The notes beneath the pieces are model-generated. The model was not told the DNA's origin. It worked only from the letters and a program-made list of their open reading frames with translations, and made no database searches. This document shows, piece by piece, positions 24,130-36,129 of a stretch of DNA of 64,000 nucleotides (the first letter of the stretch is position 1; each line of letters begins with the position of its first letter). Source of the stretch: Combretum micranthum. Its lineage: Eukaryota > Streptophyta > Magnoliopsida > Myrtales > Combretaceae. The position numbers and the translations under genes were made by a program. The stretch covers positions 1,054,001 through 1,118,000 of the forward strand of contig JAMXBD010000013.1 in assembly GCA_024138025.1 (NCBI GenBank), in the 5' to 3' direction.

Positions 24130-24365
24130 CAAAACGGGAGAGTTGGAAAACACCCTCTTAAACTTTCACCTATATGTGGATTTACCTTCTAAATTTTCAT
24201 TTATGTGTGAATTTACTCTCCAAATTTATGGAAAATGTTGTCAATCCTTAACTGTGTCATTTTTTGAAAGTTTAAGGGTTTAAAAAACTCACTTTAACAG
24301 TTGAATAGGTGAATTCGTACCTTAGTAAAAGTTTAGAGAGTAATTTAGAAATTCGTTTTTTCCTT
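24130..24365. other. short unassigned repeat-like segment
   Basis: Phrases 'accctcttaaactttcacc', 'ttactctccaaatttatgg' and 'aaagtttagagagtaattt' recur in both orientations, suggesting an eroded small inverted-repeat element. An 86-codon open frame across it (24023-24283) has no recognisable content. Confidence 0.35.
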
Positions 24366-24501
24366 TTTAAATATTTGATATCATAAAAATCTAATGGTAC
24401 AACTTGAAAAGAGAAACCAATCAAGTCCATTAGCTTTATTAAACCGTATCATTAGATTATGTCTAAGTTGGATGAAATTATGGCTAGTAGCCAAATAAAA
24501 A

Positions 24502-24861
24502 GGGCTAAAAAAAAAAATGTATTTGAACTTTTACAAAATGTTTAATTACCTGAATTTTTTTCGAATAATTTAATACTTGAACAAAATTTTATGGACGTTT
24601 TTCATACCTAATATTTAGTTTTGATAGTTTTGGGTACTCGAACAAGGTTTTTGCAAACTTTTTGATACTTGAAGCAAGTCCAATCAAATATGAAAAAAGT
24701 TTACAAAAACTTTATTCAAGCACAAAAACTGTCAAAACCAAAGTTTAGGTACGAAAAAAATGAACAAAAACTTTGTTTAGATACTAAATTATCTAAATCC
24801 AAATTGCAAGTATCTAATTGAATTTTTTGTGAAGTTTACATACCATTTTTACTATTATCCC
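24502..24861. mobile_element. foldback (Mutator-type) element, 360 bp, 9-bp target duplication
   Basis: Nearly the whole element is one inverted repeat. The left arm runs gggctaaaaaa...atgtatttgaac to about 24675; the right arm, read on the minus strand, runs gggataatagtaaaaatgg to about the same centre. Both carry 'ttagttttgatagtttt' / 'ttggttttgacagtttt' in register. The flanks are aaataaaaa (24493-24501) and aattaaaaa (24862-24870), a 9-bp duplication with one difference, the length typical of Mutator-like elements. No protein is encoded. A transcript would fold into a hairpin of about 170 bp. Confidence 0.8.
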
Positions 24862-27262
24862 AATTAAAAACCATCAGCACCAGTCTTGACACGATAGAAT
24901 TTGCAATATTGCCTATTGGTTCAAAGAACAATGTAACAATTATAAATCCAAGTCCCATAAGACAAAGTGATAAACGATAATAGTTTTATTGATATAGAAG
25001 CAGTCTTCTTAATCATGAAACGCCAGAAATTTATTTAGGGTGTAACTTTCCTAAAATTGATCTAGAGCATGAAAATATACAACACAACATACCGAAGGGA
25101 TAATGAGAAAGTTTGTGACAATTCAATTATGTTCTTAAGGAGGATATTAGTGAGTTTGTACCATTTTCTGCCTAATATTCAATTTTTAATCACGTTGAAT
25201 TAATTGCTGTCCAAAAGTCTATTGAAATTGGAAAGAAAGTAAACGTAAACAATAAATTATTTGGCATAGTATTAACATTATTTATGATATTTCAGTATTG
25301 ACTCCACTTTTTTATGGAGATAACCAAAAATTTTCCTTAAAGAATATACCATTAAAGTAAATTACTAAGAGGACAACTTATATTAGCATAATTTGAAAGT
25401 GATATAAAACTAAGTAATTCTGAATATTGTAAATTATAGGAAAAAAAAAAGAAGAAATAAAAACATAAATAAATGATATTGAATATCTAAACTACTGTCA
25501 TTTAGAATGGGAAATATAATTTCCATTCTAGCATTTAAATGTTGCATTTCTATCACTGCAGGTAACATTTATAAATCTTATTGTTTTGATTTTGATGATT
25601 GCAGAGGTCAAGGTACTCTTGTTTTGTCAATAGCTCTAAGATAAGCAAGTTTTTTTTTTTTTTTTTTCTAAATGTGTCTGTTTTTTTTTTTTTTCATCTC
25701 TTATATGTGATTATCTTATTTTTTTTATTGGGGTTGTATTTACTCAAGTGGTCTATTCTTTCATGATAATTGATGGTATCTCTTATGTGGAACATTATAA
25801 CTATAAAAGTGATATTTCTTTTTATATGATTGGATTTCTATATCTCCAACTCTTTGTTTATTATTTTTCTTGTATCGAACTATATGATTAATGCAATAAT
25901 ATTTTTTTATTAAATTAAATGAATTATTATTGGGAAAAAAAGGAAAGATTACTTTATATATATAAATATATATTTAGAAAAATAAATTAAGTCACTTCAA
26001 GTTTTGATCTAGAATCGAAAAACCTAATGATAACTCATCAGTGATTTGGAACCAATCTTGACTAAACCGATTATGTTTCTCTTACTTATCGGTTTACATC
26101 CAATTTTGAATAGGATCCTATCAGTTCCATCTTTACTACTAGAGTAGGAAATGCAAGTGAATGTATAAGAAAAAATAAACATCATCATAGGTCGGTTCCA
26201 AACTAGAAATCGATTCAACTTGCTACCTACAGTTCTTGCATTGGTAACTACTACTCCGGGGAAGGTAAGGTAGTCTAAATTGGCCAAAGGCCCACTAATG
26301 TTGGTGGGTTTGATCGTTCTACCCCTTTAAAACCATCGGACTTGGCAGTTTTGGGAATTATCGAGTCAAGAACAAGATGCAGAATCAATTGAATTAACGG
26401 TTCAAATGACTTTAGCCCATAAAATTAAATAAAAAAAAAGATAAAAGAATAGAATAATTGTAAATATGAAACAAATATTTAAACTATTTTTATATGAATA
26501 GTGAAAATTTATATCTTATTCACAACATTTAATTTATTGTGATAATTAAACTTAAAATCATATATTGTTTAGTTTATATAAATTTTCGACTAAAGTGGAC
26601 TCTTCATTCTTAACAACAAGTGTATGACACGCAAGCAGAAAAAATAATAGTTAAAAAATACGCATGTGAAAAAAACAAAGGTAGGAGTAGTTATTAAAAA
26701 AAAAGTAGAAAGTGGGGATGATTTTATAATCCAAAAGAAGAGAAGAGAGAGAAAAAGAGAGAGTAAGAAGAGAGGAGGAGTAATTGTAACCTATAACCGC
26801 CATAAGATAAAGATAAAAAAAATATGATAAGAGTAATATTTTTGTGACACTAATGATCAAAGATTGATTTAATAGTATTAGACAAGGACTTATTTTTGCA
26901 TTCCTTTGTAAGATTTTTTCTTATCTTAAATATTTATAATCTTATATTACTAATATTACAAGTAAAAAGAAAAGTATTTGTGTGTAAATAAATACATGTC
27001 TAGATTTTTTTTTACTAGCAGGCTAAAGGCAATATTGTTATGTCCAATTTTATTTTAAATTAAAAATTTGTGTTGTAATTTTTTATATTTAAATTAAGTA
27101 TAATTATTTAATTTTTTTTATATGTAGTGTTTCCCGGTTCCCTAACAAACTGGAACCACATGGGAATCGGCCGTTCGATCGGCTTTCATGGATTTGGTCC
27201 GACTCCATTGTTTTTGAACTGGGAACAAGTGGAACCGAACCGAGGATGTGAGTAAAAAGCTG
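24862..27262. other. AT-rich intergenic with degenerate repeats
   Basis: Two poly-T runs (25649-25667 and 25681-25694) and a purine-rich strip (26690-26785) are visible. At 26020-26360 and 27125-27250 there are 'ggttccaaact', 'ggaaccgaaccgag' type words, common near hAT MITE ends. No ends or genes could be defined. Confidence 0.45.
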
Positions 27263-27270
27263 CCGGCAAC

Positions 27271-27951
27271 TTAGGGGTGTTCATGGGGCCTTATTTTTTG
27301 AACCTAACATAATTATCGGTTTTTAAATATCCCCGATCCTTAACCGGTCCATTATAAACGGTTAACCGCCTAACGGTTAACCGTTATTCGGTTAATTTAT
27401 TCGGTTTTTCGGTTTTTAACCATTTACGTAATTTTCAACAAATCAAATTGATAATTTCAAAAAACCCTTTTTTAGCCTTTATCATAAAGTTTTTCTTTAA
27501 ACTATTATATATATTACTAGAGCTAAAAAAAGAAAATGAAATTAAGGAAAAGGGGAAAAATGAACCTTTGAATGTATCATTATCAATAAAATCAAACTAA
27601 ATCAATTACCAAATTAACTCCATTAATCATAAGATAATAGTATTTTAATCGAAATTCAAGAAATATTAACATAGGAAAATTATATGTATATGAAAAATCA
27701 TATGTATATATATATAAATAATTATTTTATATATGTAAATTATATATAATATATTTATAAATACTGAAACGGTTAACCGTTAACCATCGGTTTTTTATGG
27801 TTACAAATCAAAACCGAAACCGAAAACCGAAAAATAAAAAACCATAATCCTAAACCGAAACCAATGGACCGGTTAACCAAATTTTTCGGATTGGTTTTAA
27901 CGTTTCCGGTTCGGTTTCTCGGTTTCACATTCGGTTTTTTGTACACCCCTA
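27271..27951. mobile_element. hAT MITE, 681 bp, 8-bp target duplication
   Basis: The flanks are ccggcaac at 27263-27270 and again at 27952-27959. After one extra T on the left, the ends are perfect 9-bp inverted repeats TAGGGGTGT (right end acacccct a). Subterminal sequence is dense in ggttaaccg / cggttttcgg words in both orientations, typical of this hAT MITE class. A 61-codon frame on the minus strand (27773-27958) is only translated terminal repeat. Confidence 0.85.
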
Positions 27952-28170
27952 CCGGCAACGTGGAAAATTGCGAAGATAATGCCGGACCGTCTCCAGCTAA
28001 TTAATTGAAGGAGTACTTGACCTGTTTTTGGGAAAATCGAACACCTTGTCCTTCCTCCTTTGCGTGTGTCTGCTCTTTAGCCTGTTGTGGTCTCACTTCA
28101 TTGTCACAACAGCAACATATGCATGTCGTTGTAGAATCAAAATAGATCAGTCAAATTAATTTGATATTTA

Positions 28171-28410
28171 AGGCCTATTTGGCTCTTTTTTTTTTTTTTT
28201 TTTTTTGATAGATATAGATATTTTTTAAATTTTTTTCTAGCAATTGTTTATAAAAAACAAGATATGTATTAAAAAAAAATTAGCAGTTCCAATAAAAAAT
28301 CAAATAGATCAAATATAGATAAAATACAAATACAAATAAGATATATTTATATATATCATTTTGATACAAATATAAATACTGATGAAAAACAGAACATCCA
28401 AATAAACCCT
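28171..28410. mobile_element. MITE of the 'aggcctatttgg' group, 240 bp
   Basis: The left end (ta)aggcctatttggctc and the right end read on the minus strand (taa)gggtttatttggatgttctg are inverted repeats. Interior 'aaatacaaatacaaataagat' is shared with 36450-36662 and, reversed, with 39549-39780. Confidence 0.6.
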
Positions 28411-28746
28411 TAATTGATTTGATGGAATTGGACATGAAGTGGGCAGAGGCACATGATTGGATTGCAGGAGACTTCTTTTGTCTTTTTGGGGCCATTTTTA
28501 CACAAGCCCCTTTTAGGCTTTGCACTAGGATAGTGAACATATTGTTAACCTTGGAAATCTAATAGAAAAGCCTCTTAGCCCAACAAATTCCTGGGGCTTT
28601 ATAGTCCTAATGTCTTGGACTCGGTTCGCAATCAAAATATTGAAACCTGATGGATGCCATATTCAGCTACCGCAATATGCCATGGCATGATAGCATTTTA
28701 AAGTTAAAATAATCCAAATTCATAGATTCATAACCATCTTCAAAGA

Positions 28747-28853
28747 AGGGGGAAAAAAAAAAGGGAGGGGCCGCCCGGGCGGGGGGGGGGGCGGGGTGGG
28801 TGTGGTGTTGGGGTGTGGGGGGATTTGTGGTGGGGTTGGGTTTTTTGTGGGGA
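28747..28853 (+). repeat. G-rich low-complexity tract
   Basis: Within otherwise AT-rich DNA the plus strand carries many G-runs, including 11 consecutive G at 28781-28791, a ggccgcccgggc palindromic core at 28769-28780, and further runs of 4-6 G to 28853. It could form G-quadruplexes. The abrupt change in composition also fits a sequencing or assembly artefact. Confidence 0.8.
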
Positions 28854-29493
28854 CATTTTATGAAAGTTTAATCCTAGCCTTTGAAGTAGAATTAAAGTTT
28901 AAAAGAAGAGCTGAGCATGATGAGACACTGCAAACTTCTATTTTGGACAAAACCAAATTGATTTGCAAACTTGAGGCCCCAGTAAGTTGTGAGAATGTTA
29001 AATCGAACCCAATTTCTTTCTAGATCCGAAAGCCCACCAACCTAGTTTATCATGATATACAACTCCAATTGAAGAGTGCTCTAGTTCGCTTATAAAATAA
29101 TTTCATAGTAACCTCAATTTTGAAATATAGATCACTGCAATTCTAAGGAGTATAGTATAGTTAATTTGGTCTTAAACCTTTTTAAAATTCATAAAATAGG
29201 TATGTTTTGTAGTGAAACATATGTCTTACTAATCCTAGAAAAAAAAATCTAAATACAAATAATATAACTTTAATTGCACAATTACACAAAATCATACCTA
29301 TATGTAATTTTATTTTTAATAAATAGATCACATGAATAAGATGTATTTAGTGATTCTACTACAGTTAATCACTAAATGACATCTTGTTCATACAATTTAA
29401 CTATCCAAAGAAAAATCGAATGAGTAACATGTAATTGCATCTATTAGACGCAATTTTGCTTTTGTATTTTTGGTAATTGTTTAATATAATTTT

Positions 29494-30127
29494 TGTTGAT
29501 AGTAGAATATAGCAATCGGTCCACTCAGTCTCTTGGGCCCCGAAACTCCTACAATACCGACAGACCCAAGAGAGGCCTACTAATAGTGACATCCCGACCT
29601 CCCAACCTCCAAGGAGATTAAGGAGATCAGCATTCCTGCTACATGCTATGACCCAAGACCTCCCCTAAAGTCTTCACCTCGAAAAAACTAAGTGAGCTAA
29701 TGAGCTCAATTGGCCTGCCCACTCAACCTTGGGCTCTCACTGTCTCTAGCCACAGTAAACATCCTAGTCACACCTAGTGATCGAAGGGGACACTAACAGC
29801 TCGATCATACTCCAAGAAGCCATGACTTTTTAGCTCAGGTATCCTTACCACATCAAAGTACCAGGCCTCTTACCAAGAAGCAACCTGCCCTGGTATGAAC
29901 TTAAAATATTATAAATACCTCCATACTCTTTCTAGAAAAGAGAAACAGAACAAGACAAGAGAACAAAGAAAAGGAAAAGCAGTAGTATATTTCTTTACCT
30001 TATCTATATCCACATATTGACTTAGGCATTGGAGTGGCCGCAATGGGCAACCATCGGTGCCCCCTCTAACTCATCTTTTGTGTTTGGAGGAGTTATCTCT
30101 ACTGGCCTAGATTCAGCTTGTGCAACA
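29494..30127 (+). mobile_element. solo LTR of a Tat-like Ty3/Gypsy element, 634 bp
   Basis: The 3' half carries the signature of this LTR class: a TATA box (tataaata, 29910-29917), a purine-rich untranslated stretch, then 'gacttaggcattggagtggc', 'ccatcggtgccccctctaac', and the end cagcttgtgcaaca. It starts tgttgat and ends caaca. The flanking five bases are atttt and atttg, four of five identical. The sequence stops just where the primer-binding site and internal region would begin, so it is a solo LTR. The 5' edge is less certain than the 3' edge. Confidence 0.7.
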
Positions 30128-31139
30128 ATTTGTATGTGTAATTTTTATTTTAGTGAGTTAGTGATGACATGATTTCCTTGATATGTTTTCATTGCACCAT
30201 TCGTTTAAATAACTAATCCTCACTCACATACTAATATTAATAAGAAAAAAAATATCAAAATAAAGTTGTTAAATTCTAACTTTTATTTCTTTATTTCTTT
30301 CCAATTATTTCATTTTCAAGCTAAATTTTCAAATATAAAAATAAAAGTTATATTTCTTTGTAATTCCACACATTTACAGTCCTTTTCTACTCGCTTTTTA
30401 ATATTTTTCCTTCTTAAAAAAAAAATTGCAAACACCCAGTAAGTCCAATGTTGAATGAGTGAAAGTTCTTCATCTTTATCCCTGTTATTTTTATCTTGTT
30501 GAGAATGACATAAAGTACTAGGAAAAAGGTTAAAAAAAAGAAAGAAAGAATGATAGAGGCAGCACGATTTAGAACGTCAAAACTTTGTTAGAAAAGTGGG
30601 CTCCAAACGCAATCGATGAGGGTTCAGGTGGGTCATTTTGATTCTTAAAAAAATGTTTGGTGTTTGGTCGGAATCAGCCCAACTTCTCATTGATATTCAT
30701 TAAAGTAGCACCACTTTCTAATATTATTCATCCAATTGCATGGCGGGATTCTATCGAATCTCTATCTACTTAAACGATGACACTCTTTCTCTCTCTCTCT
30801 TTCTAGCAACAAAATTCAAAAACTTGTCTATTCCTGAGTGTTCTTTAATCACGTTCGCGATTATTACTTTCTTATGATAGAAATGATTAGATTGATTTTA
30901 TTAATGGAACTTCGTCCCCATTTATAACTGTTTATGATGAACACAAAATCAGGAAATGGGATTAGAAGCAGAATGTTTCTAGTGGCCCACGTCTGCCTAA
31001 GTAAAAAGAAAGGGAGTGGGGGAAGGGGTTAAAACTCAGAGATTTGTCTTATACAAAAAAATTAAACTCGAAAGAATGTGGCTGCCAATATGTCGACGGA
31101 TATTATTCATAAAGGATTTTAGGCATATCTAAATAAACA
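30128..31139. other. intergenic, no gene supported
   Basis: It includes a CT-rich run (30784-30806) and an otherwise unremarkable sequence that is less repetitive than its neighbours. No open frame with recognisable content was seen. Confidence 0.4.
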
Positions 31140-31659
31140 ACTAAAAACAAAGTTGAGATGAATTGAATTGAGTTTTTAAAAATTTGGAGTCAATTTATTT
31201 AAAACTTATCGAGATTACTTAGATAAAAAATCAAGATTGACTTATTTAGATTAATGAATTTTATTTTGAGTTCAAACTTAGTTTGTTTATAAATTGAGTC
31301 AAAATATCTCACAAATCCTAAAGATAAATTAATATATACAAAATACATAAATGTTTAAATAAATGAGTGGATAATGACTAAAGATTAAGTTATTTATATA
31401 ATTATTTAAAAATTATTTTTTTTGTTTTATTTATATTTTATAGTATAGTAAATATAATCTTCGAATCTACTTATAAGATTGCTTATGAGTTTAAATGAGT
31501 CTACTCCTGAGTAATTTGTGAGTCTAGATGAGAGCTCGAGCTCTACTTATTTAAATACACAAGTTTTATTTTGGGTTCAAGTTCAGTTCGTTTACTAAAC
31601 GAGCTAAGCTATTTTGAAAATTATTTTACATCTCGCGAGCACATCAACTCGTTTACAAC
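31140..31659. mobile_element. older hAT-like MITE, invaded by 31660-32377
   Basis: The stretch is rich in 'gagttcaagttcagttcgttta / taaacgagctaagct' words like the MITE at 42730-43364. Its probable right terminus, tagagttgtaaacgag on the minus strand, is cut by the target site of the next element and resumes at 32378. The left end is not resolved. Confidence 0.45.
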
Positions 31660-32377
31660 TAGAGCTGGACAAATGGGCTATGGCCCGCGGCCAGCCCGTT
31701 TAACCCACTTTAAAAACGGGTTAGGACCAGCTTTTTTTAGCCTGTTTAAAAGTGGGTTAATTTTACCCAACCCATTTAACCCGCGGGCCAAAGTGGGCTA
31801 GCCCGCGGTTAAGTGGGTTGACCCACCAACCCACTTTTATAAAAATAAAATAATAATTATAGGGTAAATGTGTATTAATGAAGGTTATTCTTGAGATTTT
31901 TTATACTTGAGATTAAATTTATGTGTTAATTATAACAAAAAATGACAAATTGATGCACATGCACCATAAAATTTTATAAAATATATTATTATTGTTTTAA
32001 ATGAAATATATTATCTAATAAGTTATTTTAGAAAACTTATTTTTATATAAAAAGTAATTAAAATAATAATGAAATTAATCATTAATATATATAACCTTAT
32101 AAAACTCTCTTTTTTATTATATATATATATCTTATTTAATTAGTATAAATAAGTTAAATGGGTCAACTTGGCCCATTTAACTCATAAAATATATAAGTGG
32201 GTTAAAAGGGTCAAAAAGTGGGCTGGCCCGTTTAACCCACGGGCTAAAGTAGGTTGGGTTAGGGTTAGGCAATTTTGGCCCGTTTTTAAAGTGGGCCAAA
32301 ATTTTTTTGCCCGTTTAACCCACGGGCCAAAGTGGGCCGGGCCGGGTTGGCCTGTTTAACCCACTTGCCCACCTCTA
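31660..32377. mobile_element. hAT MITE, 718 bp, perfect 8-bp target duplication
   Basis: The flanks are tttacaac at 31652-31659 and 32378-32385. The termini tagagctggacaaatggg and tagaggtgggcaagtggg (minus strand) match at 15 of 18 bases. Subterminal 'gggttaaacggg / cccgtttaaccca' words are GC-rich, with an AT-rich centre. Translated frames within it are terminal-repeat sequence, not genes. Confidence 0.9.
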
Positions 32378-32387
32378 TTTACAACTC

Positions 32388-32935
32388 TATATAGACAAAT
32401 TTATTAGTGCGTATTAATGATATTTTTGTGTATCTAAGAATAGAGAGGAGGATGAGAAGCATTTGAAAATTGGTTTGCAAAAGTTTGATGTGATAAATTC
32501 AAGATTTATGGATTTTGGCTCAAATAAGTCAACTTTCTAAGGCCATGTTGCTTCTAAAGACTATTTTAGTTTATTTAAAAAAAATCATAAAATCATAATG
32601 GAATGGTTTACAAAAGAAAAATAGTGGCAAAAATAAAAAGTTTCTTACTTTTAGTTGAATAATGTAGAAAATATATGGAAAGATTCTTTAAACTTATAGT
32701 TCCATCAACTAGATTCATTCAAACTAAGGTCAAATTTGAATGGAATAACAGATGTAATGGAGGTCTTCAAAAAGTTAAACAAAGACATATTTTAACACAG
32801 ATTTTGACTTTATTGTGTAATGATGAAGGATTTGTGGTATATAGCTGGCACATCAATATAATGCTTAAGTTGCGCCTTAATGTAAAACAAGAAAGGGATA
32901 GTCAATGACTCTAGACAACTTAGACCATATGAAAA
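32388..32935 (+). pseudogene. Ty3/Gypsy reverse transcriptase-RNase H relic
   Basis: Broken plus-strand frames follow the order of the Ty3 polymerase. First, YIDKF then INDIFVY (family: IDDILVY) near 32390-32425. Then the thumb/connection region with FLTFS...KIYGK. Then FIQTKVKFEWNNRC and LTQILTLLCNDEGFVVYS at 32715-32850. Finally SCALM, KKGIV and SRQLRPYE to 32935. The first Asp of the catalytic IDD is Asn, the RNase H Asp after VVYS is gone, and there are at least two frameshifts and several stops. A poly-A run follows at 32931. The 5' part of the polymerase and the integrase are absent; the upstream side is occupied by nested hAT MITEs. Confidence 0.85.
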
Positions 32936-33435
32936 AAAAAAAAAAAAAAACTATTCAATTCACAATTTGAAAGTAGCAGCAATAGTCTTTACACTAAAAT
33001 TATAACACAATTACCTATATAGCTAGAAGTAGGGGGTTTATACAAATCATAAAAGCTTGAAACATATATTCATAAAGAATGAATCAAACCCGAGATGAAG
33101 AAGGTATTAAGAGCGGATAAAGGACTTAATATAGAGATACTATGCTACCTATATAGCTAGAGACTTACTAGTGAATTATAACTACTATTCATACCTAAAA
33201 GCACATGGAAGCACATCATAATAAGTTTTGTAACGATGCTTCCTAAGACCTTGAAAAAATATGAGTTGGTATGGCTTATTAACATTGAAGAGTGGTTACT
33301 CACATGGGACACTAGTATAGTTATGACATTATGAGATTACATGGGATCAAGCCACCATGACGACTCAAGATGTAGATGAACAATTTGATCACTTGGCATA
33401 CAACAAACTACAAGTCACCAATATCTTCATTAGAA
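32936..33435. other. intergenic, no gene supported
   Basis: It follows the Ty3 relic but shows no integrase motif that I can recognise. Confidence 0.4.
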
Positions 33436-34078
33436 TTAGAGCTGTGCAAGCAAGCTAAGTGGACCAACTTACCATGCCCTTCTTCACTTTAGCTTGTGAG
33501 TTATGATGGTTGGCCCGCATTATAAAGTGGGCCAAAATTTTAGCCCACCTACCCCGTGTGGGTTGGCGGGTTATAGGGGCTAACCTACTAAGTTTTTTTT
33601 TTTTTTTTTGGCAAACTTTTTAACATTTCAATGTAATCACACTAAATGTAAATGTTATTTTTCATCAAAATTAAAAAAAATATATATGTGGGATAAAAAA
33701 TTGATAAAGATTATAAAATACACATTAGATTAGGATTAAAAACTATTATTTAATGTTAACGTTCTACTTTCTTATTCTTTTAATATGGTTATTTTTTTAA
33801 TGCATACTTACTTATAGTTGTTTATTATTACTAGATTCTTTCTTTTTTGTTAACTTTCATGAGTTTTCTTACATTAAAATTAAAAAAAAAAAAAACTTAT
33901 GTAAGTTTGCCGACTAACTTGACATGTAAGCGGGTTGGGTTAGCCCGCTTTAGCTCACAGATTATGCGAGGTAGGATAAAACGGCCTACATAGTAAAGCA
34001 GGCTGAAACTTTTAGTCCAATCCACTTTTTTTTTTTTTTTTTTGGCGGGTTAAATGATTAGCTTGTGTAATCCACCTT
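33436..34078. mobile_element. degenerate hAT-like MITE
   Basis: The proposed left end is tagagctgtgcaagcaagct and the proposed right end, on the minus strand, is aaggtggattacacaagct. Inner zones are 'gtgggccaaaattttagccc' at 33520 and 'gcgggttgggttagcccgc' at 33930, the same vocabulary as 31660-32377. No target duplication is visible. Confidence 0.5.
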
Positions 34079-34371
34079 TCTTGCATTACTTTGAGCAAAA
34101 CTATCGTTGCCTAGATAGATTCAAACACACCATGCCCCTTTGTGCCTTATATTATGGTATAACTAACAAAGACCCTAATGTGAAGGAAGTACCTCCACTT
34201 GAGATGAAGAAGTGAGAGGATGAGGAAGAAGGCTAAAAACAAGGCTAAGGCTAGTATGTATAATGTCTTCTTCTTTTTTTTCCAACCGATGGACTATTGT
34301 CCATGGTCATCTAAATCCATCCCATTAACTATAGTTTGATCCTTGGAAACAATCCATCGAAGCATTAGTAA

Positions 34372-34690
34372 TTTATTTTGAAAAAATATCAAATTTAATA
34401 TCTAAACTTTCCACAAAAATTCAATTTGATACCTAGATTTTAAAGTGGTCAATTTAGTACCAATTAAAGTTTTTATGACTATTTTTACTACCACACTAAC
34501 ATCGTCTACATTGCTTTTTAATGAGAAAAAAACAATTTATCAATATTAGAAAGTGTTAGGGATATTAGTAAAAACTCGCATTAAATTTAGTAAAAATAGC
34601 TCCGGATTATTTATCTAAGTATTTAATTAATTACTTCAAAAAATTCAAAATTTCATATAAAGTTTTGATATCAAATTTTACATTTCCCCT
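34372..34690. mobile_element. Mutator-like MITE (group M1)
   Basis: The left arm aaatatcaaatttaatatc and the minus-strand right arm aaatgtaaaatttgatatc pair over the first several tens of bases, as in 7611-7942. The ends are approximate. Confidence 0.55.
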
Positions 34691-36120
34691 TTTTTCCATT
34701 CTTCCTTATACGGTATGCAAATAAGGACTATATCCTCTTTGCAAAGAAAATGGTTACTTTTGTTCAGTATTCATTAACTCATCAACAATTTTTTTGCTAC
34801 AATTGTAACTCTTATTATGTACTATTCAGTTAATAATTTTATTATTGCTACTTACTCAAGAATCGATCACCCATAAAACTGCTGTAGAATACAGTTCTAT
34901 CTTCTTTGTTATACAAATTTTAAATATCTAATATTCCTTTATATAATAAAATATAATGTTTTATTTTTTTCCTGTGAACAAACTCTTTATCCAGCAATGT
35001 TAAATAAAAAATAAAAAAGTAATTAATTAGTAAGTAAATTTTCTCTCCTTAATATACTTCTTCACTTTCATCATATTTATCATATTTATAAGTCATTTTT
35101 ATACGATGTATAAAATAAGATTAAACATCTAAATAGCTGATTTTAAATATAAGAGAATTAGCCAATAATCTTATAATCTAATTATATATTTTTTAATTTT
35201 TCAAGTAAGAAGTATAAGATTCAAATCCTCCCATTGTTAGAACTCGGAGAAGCATGCACCTACAAAACTAAAAGGTTTTAAGAGTCTAAAGTTAAGCTTG
35301 AAAAGTGTAACAGCAAAAGTATTTTGACTCTGCGGGGGGAAAAGAAAAAAGAAAAAGAAAAAGAAAATGTATGGCAAAAGAAAAATGTGGGAAAGTGGGT
35401 AGCTTGTTTGTAACTGTAACCTATGAAAAAGAGCATGCATTCAATAAAAATATAAAATTTTATAAAACATGGTGCATGTCGTGTATCAGTGTACTACAGT
35501 AAGCCATTTTTAGCACAAGTAATTTATTTATGTAAGTAAGAAAAATTTCAACCTACTAAGTCTAAAATTGGTTTTTAATTCTATGAAATTTTCCTAAAAG
35601 AATAAAAATGTTTTTCTTTTTTATTTTTTTTCACAACTGCCTGTGAGTGGCACGACCCTTCATCATTTTTCATTTTTATTTTTTTTTGAATTTATAGGTG
35701 TAGAATAGAATAACAAAATGGATAGATGTTTTTTAATCAATTACTATATGCTACAACTTTAAAAGAGAGGAAAATCGAATAAGATGAATCCGGTTAAAAA
35801 ATGAATTTCCATATTGGTCGACTATGAGAGGCAAAAATAAATAAATAAATAAATAAGGAGAAGGCATTAAATTTAGTAAAATGACTTTCTATCAATGTTG
35901 AAAGAAACTTACTAGACATTTTCTTATTCTTCTCTCTCTTTTAGTCCTATAAATGTTGATTAACCTTGTACTTGGGCTAAAAGACAAAAAAAAAAAAAAA
36001 AGAAACCCTAAAAAATTCAATGAATAATACATACTGTGAAAGTATATAAAGTACATACTAATTATATTTTAAATTTAATAATTTTTAAAATAATAATCAC
36101 TTATATAACTTTTTATCCAA
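34691..36120. other. AT-rich intergenic, no gene seen
   Basis: It contains an A-rich purine strip at 35341-35370, an (aata)n run at about 35837-35860, and an A-run at 35986-36001. Confidence 0.5.
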
Positions 36121-36129
36121 AAATCATTA

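Noticed and set aside
27773..27958. 61-codon minus-strand frame
   Set aside because: Entirely within the terminal region of the hAT MITE 27271-27951.
28796..29023. 75-codon plus-strand frame starting MGVVLGCGGICGG
   Set aside because: The Gly/Val start is the translated G-rich tract. The rest has no family signature.
35237..35440. 67-codon minus-strand frame
   Set aside because: It contains a Phe string from a purine-rich tract and no recognisable domain.
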